From Candidatus Kuenenia stuttgartensis (lineage in GTDB: Bacteria; Planctomycetota; Phycisphaerae; Phycisphaerales; SM1A02), in the NCBI GenBank assembly GCA_945902075.1, contig CAMDMA010000025.1, forward strand, positions 1 through 51,230: a stretch of 51,230 nt of DNA, given 5' to 3'. Both the position numbers and the translations under genes were made by a program. How positions within the stretch are numbered: position 1 is the stretch's first letter; the number at the start of each line of letters is the position of its first letter. Under the pieces are notes generated by a model that saw only the letters and a program-made list of their open reading frames with translations, had not been told where the DNA came from and searched no databases. This document shows, piece after piece, positions 16,293 through 25,346 of this stretch.

Positions 16293-16685
16293 ATGCCCGA
16301 CGCGACCCCCATCGATCCGACGCTCCTCGAGTTTTTTGATTCTCCGTCTGATACGCCGTTCATCATCGAGCACGTCAGCGAGGAGTTCACATCCGTTTGT
16401 CCGAAGACGGGGCACCCAGACTTCGCGCACGTTGTGCTCCGATACCAGCCTTCAGCGGTCTGCGTCGAGCTCAAGAGCCTCAAGCTCTACTATCAGAGCT
16501 TTCGCAACGCGGGGATCTTTTACGAAGCGGTCACCAACCGCATGCGCGACGACCTCGCAGAGGCGATGAGCCCAGGATGGATGCAACTGATCACCGACTG
16601 GAAAGGTCGGGGCGGCATTCGTTCGAAGATCGTGGCCACCTACGGCAAGGTTCCGGAGTGTTGGGCGACGAAACTTGATGCGTAA
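16293..16685 (+). CDS. queF: NADPH-dependent preQ0 reductase
   Basis: Reduces 7-cyano-7-deazaguanine (preQ0) to preQ1 in queuosine synthesis. The 130-aa protein matches the short, unimodular QueF type. Cys36 in TSVCPKTGHPDF is the thioimide-forming nucleophile and Asp43 the general acid. ELKSLKLYYQSFRNAGIF is the QueF family signature that binds NADPH. No preQ1 riboswitch is visible in the 54-base gap upstream. It converges on the large secreted protein gene with a 26-base gap. Confidence 0.95.
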   Translation: MPDATPIDPTLLEFFDSPSDTPFIIEHVSEEFTSVCPKTGHPDFAHVVLRYQPSAVCVELKSLKLYYQSFRNAGIFYEAVTNRMRDDLAEAMSPGWMQLITDWKGRGGIRSKIVATYGKVPECWATKLDA

Positions 16686-16711
16686 CCAGCCGTGAGGCTT
16701 TTCGCGCAGCT

Positions 16712-19375
16712 CTATTGGCCACCGAACTGAATCATCCGAGCCGCTGGAGCTTTCGCGGGAAGTTCGCCGATTCCTTTGGCCTTCTCGGCACCGACCTCGA
16801 TGATGAGGATGTCCTGCAACTTGCGGTAACTCGTTGCTTCTGCTTGCTCGAGGTCACCACGAAGTCGCTTGCGCTCGCGCGCGAAGGTCTGCATCCGAGT
16901 GACGCCCCGCATCGGATCTCCCGCGAAGGCTTCCGTCGCACTCGCATTGGTTGCGTTGGCCTCCGCGTCGCGCTCGTTGATGAACAGCTCGCATCGTGCC
17001 TCGCGGTTCTCAATCCAATCGTCGCGCAAGCGTTCAATGTCTGCTTTCGCCTGCGGACCAACCCCCTCAAGCGCGAGTGCCTTTGCGAAGAACGGGGCGA
17101 GGTCGCGCGGATACCGATAGATCGTTGGATTCGCGGCGCGGAGGAAGCCGCGTCGAACCGCCTTTCGCGCTGACTCGTTGGTCTCAAGCGCGGAGGTCAG
17201 CGCGTCAAGACTGCGCTTGTTCGCCTCTGCAACCTTCGCCTCCGCGGCCGAAACCCGGATATCGATCCTTTGCATTCGTTCGCTGGCATCGCCAGTGATC
17301 TCAATCATTTGATTGACGCTCGTCTCGCCCAGTCCATCAGCAGTGGTCACAACCTTCGTCGCTTCAGCGATGATCGCATCGCGCTCTTTGGCGAGTACCG
17401 CGACCTCGGCGCGCATCGCGCGGAGTAAGGGAACTGACGCCTCATCCCAAGCGGAAAGTTCGTCGGCAAGAGCTGCGCGCGCAGTATCGTCGAGTTGCGC
17501 TGCATCCACGATGGCAACAAGATCGACCGCACGCGCGCCGCGCTCGCCAACAAGTAGCCGCGCCCGCGCCCGCATGCGACGTGCAACTTCGGCTTCATCG
17601 GCGCGATCTGTGGCGGCGGTCGCCTTCAGGTCGTCGAACATCTTTTCTTCTGCCACATCCACCGCGTCGGCGAGCTTTGCGGTGTTGCCACCGCCGATGA
17701 CAGCTCCACCCTCAGTGGTCAGAGCAAATGACATTTGCACCGAACCATCGTCATTCAGCTGTTGAAACTTTGGCGCGGCGTTTCCGTGCTCTTTTTCCGC
17801 TGCAATACGGGCTTCGGCGCATCGCGCGACGATCTCGTCGAAGAGCACACGCGTTTCGGAATCGAATCCAAGTCTCTTCGCAAGCGTGTCGAGTTGATCA
17901 GCATCCATCGGCCGCACAACCGAATCGCCGCCGTTGAAACCGTCGAAGAGTGTTATGTCGCCGTTGGAAAAGTCGTCACCTGACAGGACGACCATTTCTC
18001 CATCTGCGCCCACCATGACGGCTTGTGCGCTGACCACCATCTCGCCGACTGCCGTGCCGAGAGCGCTGCCAAAGATTGCACCTACTTCACTACTCTCGAT
18101 CGTGCGAGAAATCCTCGACTGTGCGGAGTCAAGGCCAACCGCAGCCCGGAGTAAATCTGCGTCGAGGTCGGCAAGTGACTGGAGTTCACGCGCAAGCATT
18201 TCGCCGCGGTCGGTCGCCGGATCCTTCGGCTTGCTCTCGACCATAATCCATGTCTCGTCTTGGCCCTCAGCGCGTTCGTCGGCAAGGTCCATCAGTGCAT
18301 TGGTCAGAGGTCGCTCGGACACATCATGCCCGTCGATGATTGCCAGGGCAGACAGCCACTGCGCATCGTCGATTTTGCCCTTGGCACGCATCGCTTCCGC
18401 TTCGGCCACGGCAGCCTTGAAGCCATTCATTCCACGCATGCGTGGGTAGACGGCGCTGTAGAGTTTCTCGCGCAGTGCGCGCGAGTTGGAAGGTGTAAGA
18501 AACAGCTCGAGTTGCGCGATGGTGTCGCGATGAAGTCTGCGGATTCGTATTTCTGCTGCGGAAACATCCGCTCTGGCTTCGCGGCGAATTTCATGCATCT
18601 GGCGAAACCAAGAATTCTCAAGATAGGGCGTGTCAGCTGGAGTTGCTCCTTCAGCATCTGCGCCATCGGTTGCAGTGGGCGGCGCGGCTTCTGGCGTCAT
18701 CGCAAGTCCGCGTTCTTCGCGGAGTTCCGCTGCACGCACAGTTCCGTCGATCACCGCCTCTGCGAGTCGTTCAAGCAGCCGTGTGAGTTCTGCGTCATAG
18801 ACATCAAGTGTCGGCGCGAGCCGTGCGCGCACGTCGATATCGAGGTTCATGCCGCCGAGCACCGCGCCGATATCAAATGTGTCGGGGCGACCGCTGAGTC
18901 CGATGCCAGGGGTCAACGCCGCTGACCGGCGCCGCGAAAGCGCGTTGCGCAACTTCTCTGCGCGCAGAGCATCATCAGCCACGAGGAGTCCAACGAGTTC
19001 ATCGACAAGTTGTCCATCTATCTGCGCAGCGCGTTGGAGGAGTCGTCGACGCACGCTCGCATCCTTTTTTGCATCCTCAACCGTGCGGAGTAGATCATGG
19101 GGATTGCTCGTGGACTGTTCAATCGTCGGCTCAAGCTCGCGTTCCTCAAACTCGCGAAATCGCGCGAAGTAAGCTTCGTGAAGCGGAAGCGCCGTGTCTT
19201 TCACCGTGTCCGCAAGTCCGCATCCGCGCAGCATCTCTTCGAATTGGGTAGCAGAGACCGGCGCGAGAAATCCCCGCCCGAGTTGCGCGTGCACTGTTTC
19301 GGAGCAAATGATGGTGCTTGCAAGTGCGAGGACGAGTGCGAGCGATGCGACGGGTCGAAAGATTCGATTTTTCAT
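16712..19375 (-). CDS. Large secreted protein of unknown function
   Basis: I do not recognise this 887-aa protein. The ATG at 19375 begins a good signal peptide (MKNRIFRPVASLALVLALAS, cleavage near ETVHAQ). The rest is highly charged and rich in Ala, Glu, Arg and Asp with few aromatic residues, suggesting mostly helices and coiled coils, with an internal stretch that looks more beta-like (GDDFSNGDITLFDGFNGGDS). It ends PAARMIQFGGQ. There is no lipobox, catalytic motif or transmembrane anchor besides the signal. The open frame continues upstream of 19375, but that part reads antisense through the transketolase-like leader and is not credible. It is divergent from the gene at 19605 across a 229-base gap. 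Confidence 0.8.
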   Translation of the reverse strand: MKNRIFRPVASLALVLALASTIICSETVHAQLGRGFLAPVSATQFEEMLRGCGLADTVKDTALPLHEAYFARFREFEERELEPTIEQSTSNPHDLLRTVEDAKKDASVRRRLLQRAAQIDGQLVDELVGLLVADDALRAEKLRNALSRRRSAALTPGIGLSGRPDTFDIGAVLGGMNLDIDVRARLAPTLDVYDAELTRLLERLAEAVIDGTVRAAELREERGLAMTPEAAPPTATDGADAEGATPADTPYLENSWFRQMHEIRREARADVSAAEIRIRRLHRDTIAQLELFLTPSNSRALREKLYSAVYPRMRGMNGFKAAVAEAEAMRAKGKIDDAQWLSALAIIDGHDVSERPLTNALMDLADERAEGQDETWIMVESKPKDPATDRGEMLARELQSLADLDADLLRAAVGLDSAQSRISRTIESSEVGAIFGSALGTAVGEMVVSAQAVMVGADGEMVVLSGDDFSNGDITLFDGFNGGDSVVRPMDADQLDTLAKRLGFDSETRVLFDEIVARCAEARIAAEKEHGNAAPKFQQLNDDGSVQMSFALTTEGGAVIGGGNTAKLADAVDVAEEKMFDDLKATAATDRADEAEVARRMRARARLLVGERGARAVDLVAIVDAAQLDDTARAALADELSAWDEASVPLLRAMRAEVAVLAKERDAIIAEATKVVTTADGLGETSVNQMIEITGDASERMQRIDIRVSAAEAKVAEANKRSLDALTSALETNESARKAVRRGFLRAANPTIYRYPRDLAPFFAKALALEGVGPQAKADIERLRDDWIENREARCELFINERDAEANATNASATEAFAGDPMRGVTRMQTFARERKRLRGDLEQAEATSYRKLQDILIIEVGAEKAKGIGELPAKAPAARMIQFGGQ

Positions 19376-19604
19376 ATTGAAACTCGAGTAGTTGGTGGAC
19401 GAGGTGCGCAGTCTTGCATGATGCAGCCGCAATCGGCCTCCGTCCGCAAACTTCTTCGAAAGCGGAGCGATTTCCAGCCAAAAATTGCCATCAAGCATAC
19501 GAACGCCTTGCGAGCTGTGCGCGGGCTCCGGATACTTGAGACCTGGCCCGAGGGCGCCCCACGAAGGTGGCGTCTCGAAGCGCTGCAACCCAATGGAGAA
19601 TCCG

Positions 19605-21656
19605 ATGAGTCAGTTCTCGTCGTCTGTGAACGCTGTCGTTTCGTCCGCGAGCGCGAATCTTGATTCCGCGACCCACGCGAAAGCAATTCAACTCGCATCG
19701 TTGACACTTGAGACCTGCGCGCTCGCAGGTGTTGGTAATCCGACCGTCGCGATCGCCGCGACGCATATCGTGACCACACTTCTCTTTCATGCGATGCGAT
19801 GGGATCCCACCGATCCGCGTGACCGAGCCGGCGACCGACTCGTACTTTCCGACGCAACATTCGCGCCGCTTGTCTACGCAGCATGCGCTGATCTCGGCGT
19901 CCCCGCGCGCATCGCAGGCAATTGGAGGCCGCTCACGCTTAGCGATCTCGCCACCTTCGGCGCCGCCGATGGCCCGCTTGCCACGACCCCATCATCGGAC
20001 ACGGTGGCACTCGTTGAGCACACTGGCGGCTCGCGCGGCCTTGGGCTCTCGCAGGCGGTCGGCAATGCGATGGCCGCACGTCTCGAAGGAGTTGATCGCC
20101 GGGTTTTTTGCCTGATTTCAGACGCTGAGCTTCGTGAAGGGCAGCACTTCGAAGCACTCGCCCACATCATTGAGGAGCGCCTTGTTGGTGTTCTTCCGGT
20201 GTTCGTTGTCGGCGCGCTCGCGGCCAACGATCGCGCCGCGCCCGTTGACATGCCGGAGTCCATCGGTCGGCGGCTTACCGCGATGGGCTTTCATGCGATC
20301 GTGGTCGACGGCCATACGCCCGCACAAATTCGTGATGCGGTCGAACAGTCTGTGGCCAAAGCGAAATCGAATCAGCCATCCGCGATCATCGCGCGATGCA
20401 CAAAGGGGTGGGGCGCGAAGAGCATCCAAGGTGGCGCATGGACTGGTCGCGTCCCGACGGGCGAGAAGTTGAAGTCTGCGCTCGAGGAGCTTCGGAGTGC
20501 GCGCGTAGGGCTGACGCGCTCCTTTGGGACGGAGCTTGCGAAGCCAGCGGCGCGCGCGAAATCCGCGGTGAGCCCAATGCTTCCGCTCCAGGACGCGCTC
20601 GACACGGTGCCCGACTTTGCCCGCGCGATGCGCGAGGCGGACATGCTCGCTGTCTACCAGGGTGGACGCCTCTCAACGCGACGCGCGCATGCGCTTGCGC
20701 TGCGAGCCATCGGCCGCGCGCACGAGGGGATCTCGCTCTTTGAGTGCGACACACGCGCCAACAATATCTCCGAGCTCTTTGCAGCGGATCGCGCGCTTGC
20801 CCCGCGATTTGTTGAGTTTCGCAGTGCAACGAGTCACATGGTTTCGACGGCATCCGCAATGTCCGCGATGGGCCGCGTTGTCTTCGCTGGCGCGTCGGCG
20901 CGCGCCTTCGGTCGAGCGCATGAGCCAATTGAAGTTGCGGCACGATCGGGTACGGGCGTCGTTCTCACCGCGACAACTGCAGGGCTCGGTGCGATTGCTG
21001 ACGGTATCGGCGCGACAAGCACATCCGATGTCACGTGGTTCCGCTCGCTGTGTGCGCAACGCAACGCCTCCGGAAGCCCGCTCGCGTATCTCCTGCAGCC
21101 CGCCGACGCATTCGCTGCGTACGCACTCACGCTCGCGGCAACTGAACACGCCGATCTCGGGCAGGGCGGTCTATCGATGCTCCGCCTTCCAGCGGGTGAT
21201 CAGGAGTTTCTCTACAACGCGGAAACAGTCTTCAATCTCGGCAAATTCGAGGTACTCGTCGAGGGTCGCGATTTGCTCATCGTGACCGCAGGTGCGATGG
21301 TTCACGAGGTGAATCGCGCACTCGATGGGCTTGATGACGCGGGGATCGACGCGACGGTGGTCGATCTGTATTCAATCCCGTTTGATGAAGTTGCGCTGCT
21401 CGACCTTGCGAACAAGAACGGTGGACGCATTCTCGTTGTCGAAGACAACGTAGGCGGCGCGATCGCCGGCGCAGTATCAGAGGCATGCACGGCAGGCGGC
21501 GACGCCTTCACCATCGAGTCCATGTGCGTACGAGCGTTGCCGATGTCAGCGAAGAGCTTCGACGAAGCGCTGCGTTTGACGGGGCTCTCCGCTGCGCACA
21601 TCGTCGCGTGTGCATCGCGCATGCTTGGCGTCGAAACGGGTTCAGAACGCGGCTGA
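19605..21656 (+). CDS. Transketolase homologue lacking catalytic residues
   Basis: The 683-aa protein has the full three-domain order of transketolase, but its key motifs are altered. By eye: SKGH becomes SDAT (residues 82-85); the GHPE region reads ATTP; the thiamine-binding GDG becomes S-D-A (172-174) although ELREGQHFEA follows as usual; the catalytic Glu of GIAEQ aligns with Thr409 (RSATSHMV); and THQ aligns with TST (471-473). KGWGAKSI and the C-terminal domain (VVDLYSIPFDE, ILVVEDN) are well kept, so the reading frame is under selection. The start at 19605 has GGAGA five bases upstream. It converges on the esterase gene with only two bases between stops. Probably a non-catalytic paralogue with a regulatory or altered role. 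Confidence 0.85.
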   Translation: MSQFSSSVNAVVSSASANLDSATHAKAIQLASLTLETCALAGVGNPTVAIAATHIVTTLLFHAMRWDPTDPRDRAGDRLVLSDATFAPLVYAACADLGVPARIAGNWRPLTLSDLATFGAADGPLATTPSSDTVALVEHTGGSRGLGLSQAVGNAMAARLEGVDRRVFCLISDAELREGQHFEALAHIIEERLVGVLPVFVVGALAANDRAAPVDMPESIGRRLTAMGFHAIVVDGHTPAQIRDAVEQSVAKAKSNQPSAIIARCTKGWGAKSIQGGAWTGRVPTGEKLKSALEELRSARVGLTRSFGTELAKPAARAKSAVSPMLPLQDALDTVPDFARAMREADMLAVYQGGRLSTRRAHALALRAIGRAHEGISLFECDTRANNISELFAADRALAPRFVEFRSATSHMVSTASAMSAMGRVVFAGASARAFGRAHEPIEVAARSGTGVVLTATTAGLGAIADGIGATSTSDVTWFRSLCAQRNASGSPLAYLLQPADAFAAYALTLAATEHADLGQGGLSMLRLPAGDQEFLYNAETVFNLGKFEVLVEGRDLLIVTAGAMVHEVNRALDGLDDAGIDATVVDLYSIPFDEVALLDLANKNGGRILVVEDNVGGAIAGAVSEACTAGGDAFTIESMCVRALPMSAKSFDEALRLTGLSAAHIVACASRMLGVETGSERG

Positions 21657-21658
21657 AT

Positions 21659-23530
21659 TCATGAAGGCGGAGTCAAGCCCGAGCGTGGTCGCGGTATCGG
21701 CTGCGCGTCGCGATTCGGTGCTCCTGCTCCGTTTGGTCGGTTCCCGGTTCCGAGCGCGTCATTGGCTCGAATTCCTCCCGGTTGCGGCGCAGCCTCCGCA
21801 AGTCCATGCGCGCGGAGGTGCTCGACAATGCCTTGGTGAAAGCGAATTTGCGCGACGGGGTAGAGCGAATCATGCGTCAGCCCGTCGAGAAGTTCGATGT
21901 ATCCCGGCCCATCCGCTACGCGTACGCCCTTTGAGCGTTCGCCAGCCTTCCACGCCTCAATCTTCGCCTTGAGCCGAGCAACCGCGAGGTTGAGGTAGAA
22001 CGAGTCTCGCGTGCCACAAAGGAGGCGAATTCGTTCGCCGAAGATCGCACCAATCGTGGAAGGATCGCGAGAAAACTGGCGGGAAATGTCGTGCTTCGAC
22101 CACGCCTCAGCTGTGACCAGATCGATTTCGCCTGAGTCCGGGTCGCACAACGGCCGCGGACCGTTGCGCGCGGGGTCAAACGGCGACCACATCGCCTCCC
22201 AGGAGGCCCATTGCTCACCACTGCGCCCGCTTGGGTCAATCGCGCGCTCAGAGCCGATCTCGTCGCGGACGGTCATCGTGATGCGATCATCGTTTGGGCC
22301 AAGGACGCTCCGATGGCTTGGCGTGTCGCTTCCGTCGCGCGAGATGAAGAGATTGGGGTCGCGGTAGAGATCCGTGCACTGAAAGGCGCTGAAATCGACC
22401 GGATCTGGCGCACTTGCGAAGCACGCTCCGAAGACATCGGGATGCTTGAGCGTGAGGTTGATCGCGGTCCATCCGCCACTGGAGTGCCCGGTGACGATGC
22501 GGGCGTCGGGAGCTGCGATTAGCCGGAAACGCTCTTCAAGAAACGGAATGAACTCCTCCACCAGCGCGCGACCAACAGGCCCGTTTGTCTCGGAGTCGCA
22601 GAAGCCCGCGTGCCCCCAAGGCGTTTCGGGATCAAGGAAGATCCACACCGCCTGCGGTACCGCGGCGCGCGCAACGGGCGACTGAAGCGCACTGGCGGCT
22701 GCGAACGCGGCGAGGTGATTCGCTCCAAATCCACCAACCACGTACACCGTCGGCCAGATACGGCGATCAAACGACAGATCGTTGTAGCCGTACGGCAGAA
22801 CGACCCCAGCGCGCAGCACAAAATCGCGACCGTAGTGGCGCGAGAGAAGCGTGCTCTTCCGAGTGATCCACTCGACGGTGGTTGTCTGCGGCAACCGCGG
22901 CGTGGGAATGACATCACTGAGCTCAATCAAGAGTTCGTCCACGCGATCAGCGGCGAGTTCGACCCGTTGCGGTTTCGAAATGCGGTTTCCCGGCCCAAGG
23001 TGTCCGCGCTCTCCAAAGTCACAATCGAGTACCGCTTGTACGATCCACGCGCCGTCAAGCGCCTCGAGCGGACCGCCAAAGACGGTGGCCTTGCGCGGAT
23101 CAAACGCGATCGACGCGCCCTCGGCAATGGGGCCCACCGCGATCGACGCGATGGGTTGGAGCGATTCGAAGAATGGTCCGTCTGCCGGCGAGACCCCTTC
23201 CCAGCGCTGCGTGGCTGGCAGGAAGAAGAGGATCAGCCGTCCTGCCGGCGCGGTGGGCGCTGCAGCGGGTGGAGCGTCCGGCGTAGGCGTGATTGGCGCA
23301 TTTTCGCGCGTGGTGGCCGCAAACTTGATGAAATATCGGTCTTGCGGACTCGACGTCAGCCCCGGCGGGAACGCGGCGGGTGGTGTCGTTGTCAGCGCCC
23401 CGGCATCCTGTTCGGCGTGAAACCCCTCAAGGTTTGGGTTGGCCTTTGTGCAGACGACAACCGCGGCGCTCGCCGCGGCGGCGACCAACTTGGGAAGAAA
23501 GGATGTTGTCCGAGTAAGGAAGCGGCGCAT
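21659..23530 (-). CDS. Secreted esterase of the Fes/esterase D type
   Basis: A 623-aa alpha/beta hydrolase exported by a signal peptide (MRRFLTRTTSFLPKLVAAAA...). The N-terminal 200 or so residues form a beta-rich region, then the esterase domain begins around VLPYGYNDLSFDRRIWPTVY. The nucleophile elbow is TGHSSGGW (Ser in G-H-S-S-G), and a late LTHDSLYP is a plausible catalytic His. This resembles PF00756-type putative esterases such as enterochelin esterase. Natural substrate unknown; the context gives no iron-transport genes. The open frame upstream of 23530 continues antisense through the next gene and is rejected. Confidence 0.82.
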   Translation of the reverse strand: MRRFLTRTTSFLPKLVAAAASAAVVVCTKANPNLEGFHAEQDAGALTTTPPAAFPPGLTSSPQDRYFIKFAATTRENAPITPTPDAPPAAAPTAPAGRLILFFLPATQRWEGVSPADGPFFESLQPIASIAVGPIAEGASIAFDPRKATVFGGPLEALDGAWIVQAVLDCDFGERGHLGPGNRISKPQRVELAADRVDELLIELSDVIPTPRLPQTTTVEWITRKSTLLSRHYGRDFVLRAGVVLPYGYNDLSFDRRIWPTVYVVGGFGANHLAAFAAASALQSPVARAAVPQAVWIFLDPETPWGHAGFCDSETNGPVGRALVEEFIPFLEERFRLIAAPDARIVTGHSSGGWTAINLTLKHPDVFGACFASAPDPVDFSAFQCTDLYRDPNLFISRDGSDTPSHRSVLGPNDDRITMTVRDEIGSERAIDPSGRSGEQWASWEAMWSPFDPARNGPRPLCDPDSGEIDLVTAEAWSKHDISRQFSRDPSTIGAIFGERIRLLCGTRDSFYLNLAVARLKAKIEAWKAGERSKGVRVADGPGYIELLDGLTHDSLYPVAQIRFHQGIVEHLRAHGLAEAAPQPGGIRANDALGTGNRPNGAGAPNRDAQPIPRPRSGLTPPS

Positions 23531-23603
23531 GTGCTGATTGTTCCCCGCTCCGCGTGCCGATACTCCTCCACCCCAAGGCGGATGCGCGCATTCGTTGGGA
23601 AGT

Positions 23604-24485
23604 ATGGAGTCTAGAACCATGGTCGATCGATCGGTCCGTTCCCTCGCCACTCTCGCCGTCGCAGCCAGCGCAACGTTTGTCGCGTTCGCAGCGCTCTCCG
23701 GCTGCTCGCCACACCGTACCTTCGAGGACGAGGTGCTGTCGACCCGGACCTCCATTGTCGATGCGGTGCAGTTCCGCACATTCGACACAGATGAGCCAGT
23801 CGAATTGAAGACCCAAGGCGCTGTCGCGATTGACATCGACAATTTTGCCGGCGACGTCGTCGTCCGCGCCGATCGCGATGTGAAGCGCACCTTCGTCGAA
23901 GTTCGTCGCGTCTCCACCCACGGCATGGGCCGATGGGACGAGTCGCGCGAAGCACTCGATGATGCGCAATGGACCGCAACGCTTGAGCCTCGCGCTGGCG
24001 GCGGCGAAACGCTGATCATCCGCACCGACACGCCGAATCCCGAGGAGCACTTCCATCACATGGAGATCCTCGTGGTGACGCCAGCGCTCGACACAGTGAA
24101 AGTACGGACCACCAACGGGGATGTGACGATTCTTGAGAATCAGGGCGCCGTCGACGTGGAGACCACGCGCGGCAACGTCCGCATGATGACCCCTTGGCCG
24201 ATGACCAATCCGATGACGATCATCACGAGCGAGGGTTCGATCGACTATCGCGTCCGAGGCGAGTCAAAGGGCATCTTTGACTGCGAATCGCATGGTGGCG
24301 AGGTTCGCCAGCGTTGCGAGTACGGTCATTGGCTCGCGCTTGATCCGCAGAACGACCACGATCGGTTCTTCGCGGTGCTCAATGGCGGCTCAAACCCGGT
24401 CGTACTCCGCACGAGCGACGAGAACATTCGCGTCGCCGTCGTGCCGAATCCGACGGCGGTTGGCCCGTACATCATGGATCCGTGA
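23604..24485 (+). CDS. Lipoprotein with repetitive beta-type domain
   Basis: A 293-aa protein with signal and lipobox (FAALSGCSP). The mature part contains regularly spaced beta motifs (VELKTQGAVAIDIDNFAGDVVVRAD, split by short turns; VKVRTTNGDVTILENQG; VDVETTRGNVRMM) like the DUF4097-type right-handed beta-helix repeats of putative adhesins. The ATG at 23604 has GGGA just upstream; the ATG at 23619 with GGAG nine bases upstream is an alternative. It is divergent from the esterase with a 73-base gap, and rlmE follows after 25 bases. Confidence 0.8.
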   Translation: MESRTMVDRSVRSLATLAVAASATFVAFAALSGCSPHRTFEDEVLSTRTSIVDAVQFRTFDTDEPVELKTQGAVAIDIDNFAGDVVVRADRDVKRTFVEVRRVSTHGMGRWDESREALDDAQWTATLEPRAGGGETLIIRTDTPNPEEHFHHMEILVVTPALDTVKVRTTNGDVTILENQGAVDVETTRGNVRMMTPWPMTNPMTIITSEGSIDYRVRGESKGIFDCESHGGEVRQRCEYGHWLALDPQNDHDRFFAVLNGGSNPVVLRTSDENIRVAVVPNPTAVGPYIMDP

Positions 24486-24510
24486 TGCCATTCGCCGCTA
24501 CAGTGCCTGC

Positions 24511-25173
24511 GTGAAGGAAATTCAAGACCACTGGTTCCGCCTCGCGAAGGAAGAGGGCTATCGCTCGCGCGCGGCGTACAAGTTGACCGACATCGACGAC
24601 CGGAGGCGGCTGCTCCGTCGCGGCGACCGGGTGCTTGACGCGGGCGCGGCACCGGGAAGTTGGTCGCAGGTTGCCGCGACTCGGGTCGGACCGAAGGGCG
24701 AGGTGGTGGCAGTCGACCTCAAGCAGATCAACGGTGGGGGATATCCGCCGAATGTGCGGCTCATCCGTGCGGATCTGCGCGATCTTGACCTCGCAGAACT
24801 CGGCGGCCGACCGTTCGACGTCGTCATGTCTGACATGGCACCGGACACCACGGGCGACCCGATGGGTGACGGGTTTCGCTCTGCGCGGCTCTGCCATGAA
24901 CTCCTCGACCGATGTCCGGAATGGCTGCGTTCGGGTGGCAACCTCACGATGAAGGTCTTCGAAGGTGGCGAGTACCCCGAGCTCCTGAAACGGGCTGCGC
25001 GGATGTTCGACGAAGCGAAGGGCTATAAGCCGCGCGCCTCCCGGGCGGAGAGTGTGGAGATCTTCGTCGTCTGCCTCGGTTTTCACGGGACTGACGGTCG
25101 CGTACCCACAGCGCAGGACGCGTTGCTTCCAAAACGCAAGCCATCGAAGGGCTGGGGCAACGAGCACGCCTGA
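24511..25173 (+). CDS. rlmE: 23S rRNA 2'-O-ribose methyltransferase (RrmJ/FtsJ family)
   Basis: Uses SAM to methylate the 2'-OH of a uridine in the large-subunit rRNA A-loop. The 220-aa protein starts with a GTG codon (VKEIQDHWFRLAKEEGYRSR), the usual family start. The SAM-binding motif is LDAGAAPGSWSQ (residues 42-53). The catalytic tetrad K-D-K-E is visible as K24, D108 in SDMAPDTTG, K148 in TMKVFEG and E183 in SVEIFVV. The assignment to RlmE is by family resemblance; related FtsJ members modify other RNAs. Confidence 0.9.
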   Translation: MKEIQDHWFRLAKEEGYRSRAAYKLTDIDDRRRLLRRGDRVLDAGAAPGSWSQVAATRVGPKGEVVAVDLKQINGGGYPPNVRLIRADLRDLDLAELGGRPFDVVMSDMAPDTTGDPMGDGFRSARLCHELLDRCPEWLRSGGNLTMKVFEGGEYPELLKRAARMFDEAKGYKPRASRAESVEIFVVCLGFHGTDGRVPTAQDALLPKRKPSKGWGNEHA

Positions 25174-25346
25174 CGGCGGCGCCGCGCAGTTCGTGCGGAT
25201 CCCCGGCAATCACTGCCGCCCTGCGCGCACCCGCCGCGCATGCGCACCGTTTCGAGCATGCTTCGACGCGGATGAAGGCCCCTCCACGCGAGGCATGCGG
25301 GTTGCAAGAGACTCCCGCGACCCTTTCGGTCGTACATGGAGACCTC

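Noticed and set aside
19605-21656. Annotation as functional tktA
   Set aside because: The thiamine-binding and catalytic motifs differ at the positions known to be essential.
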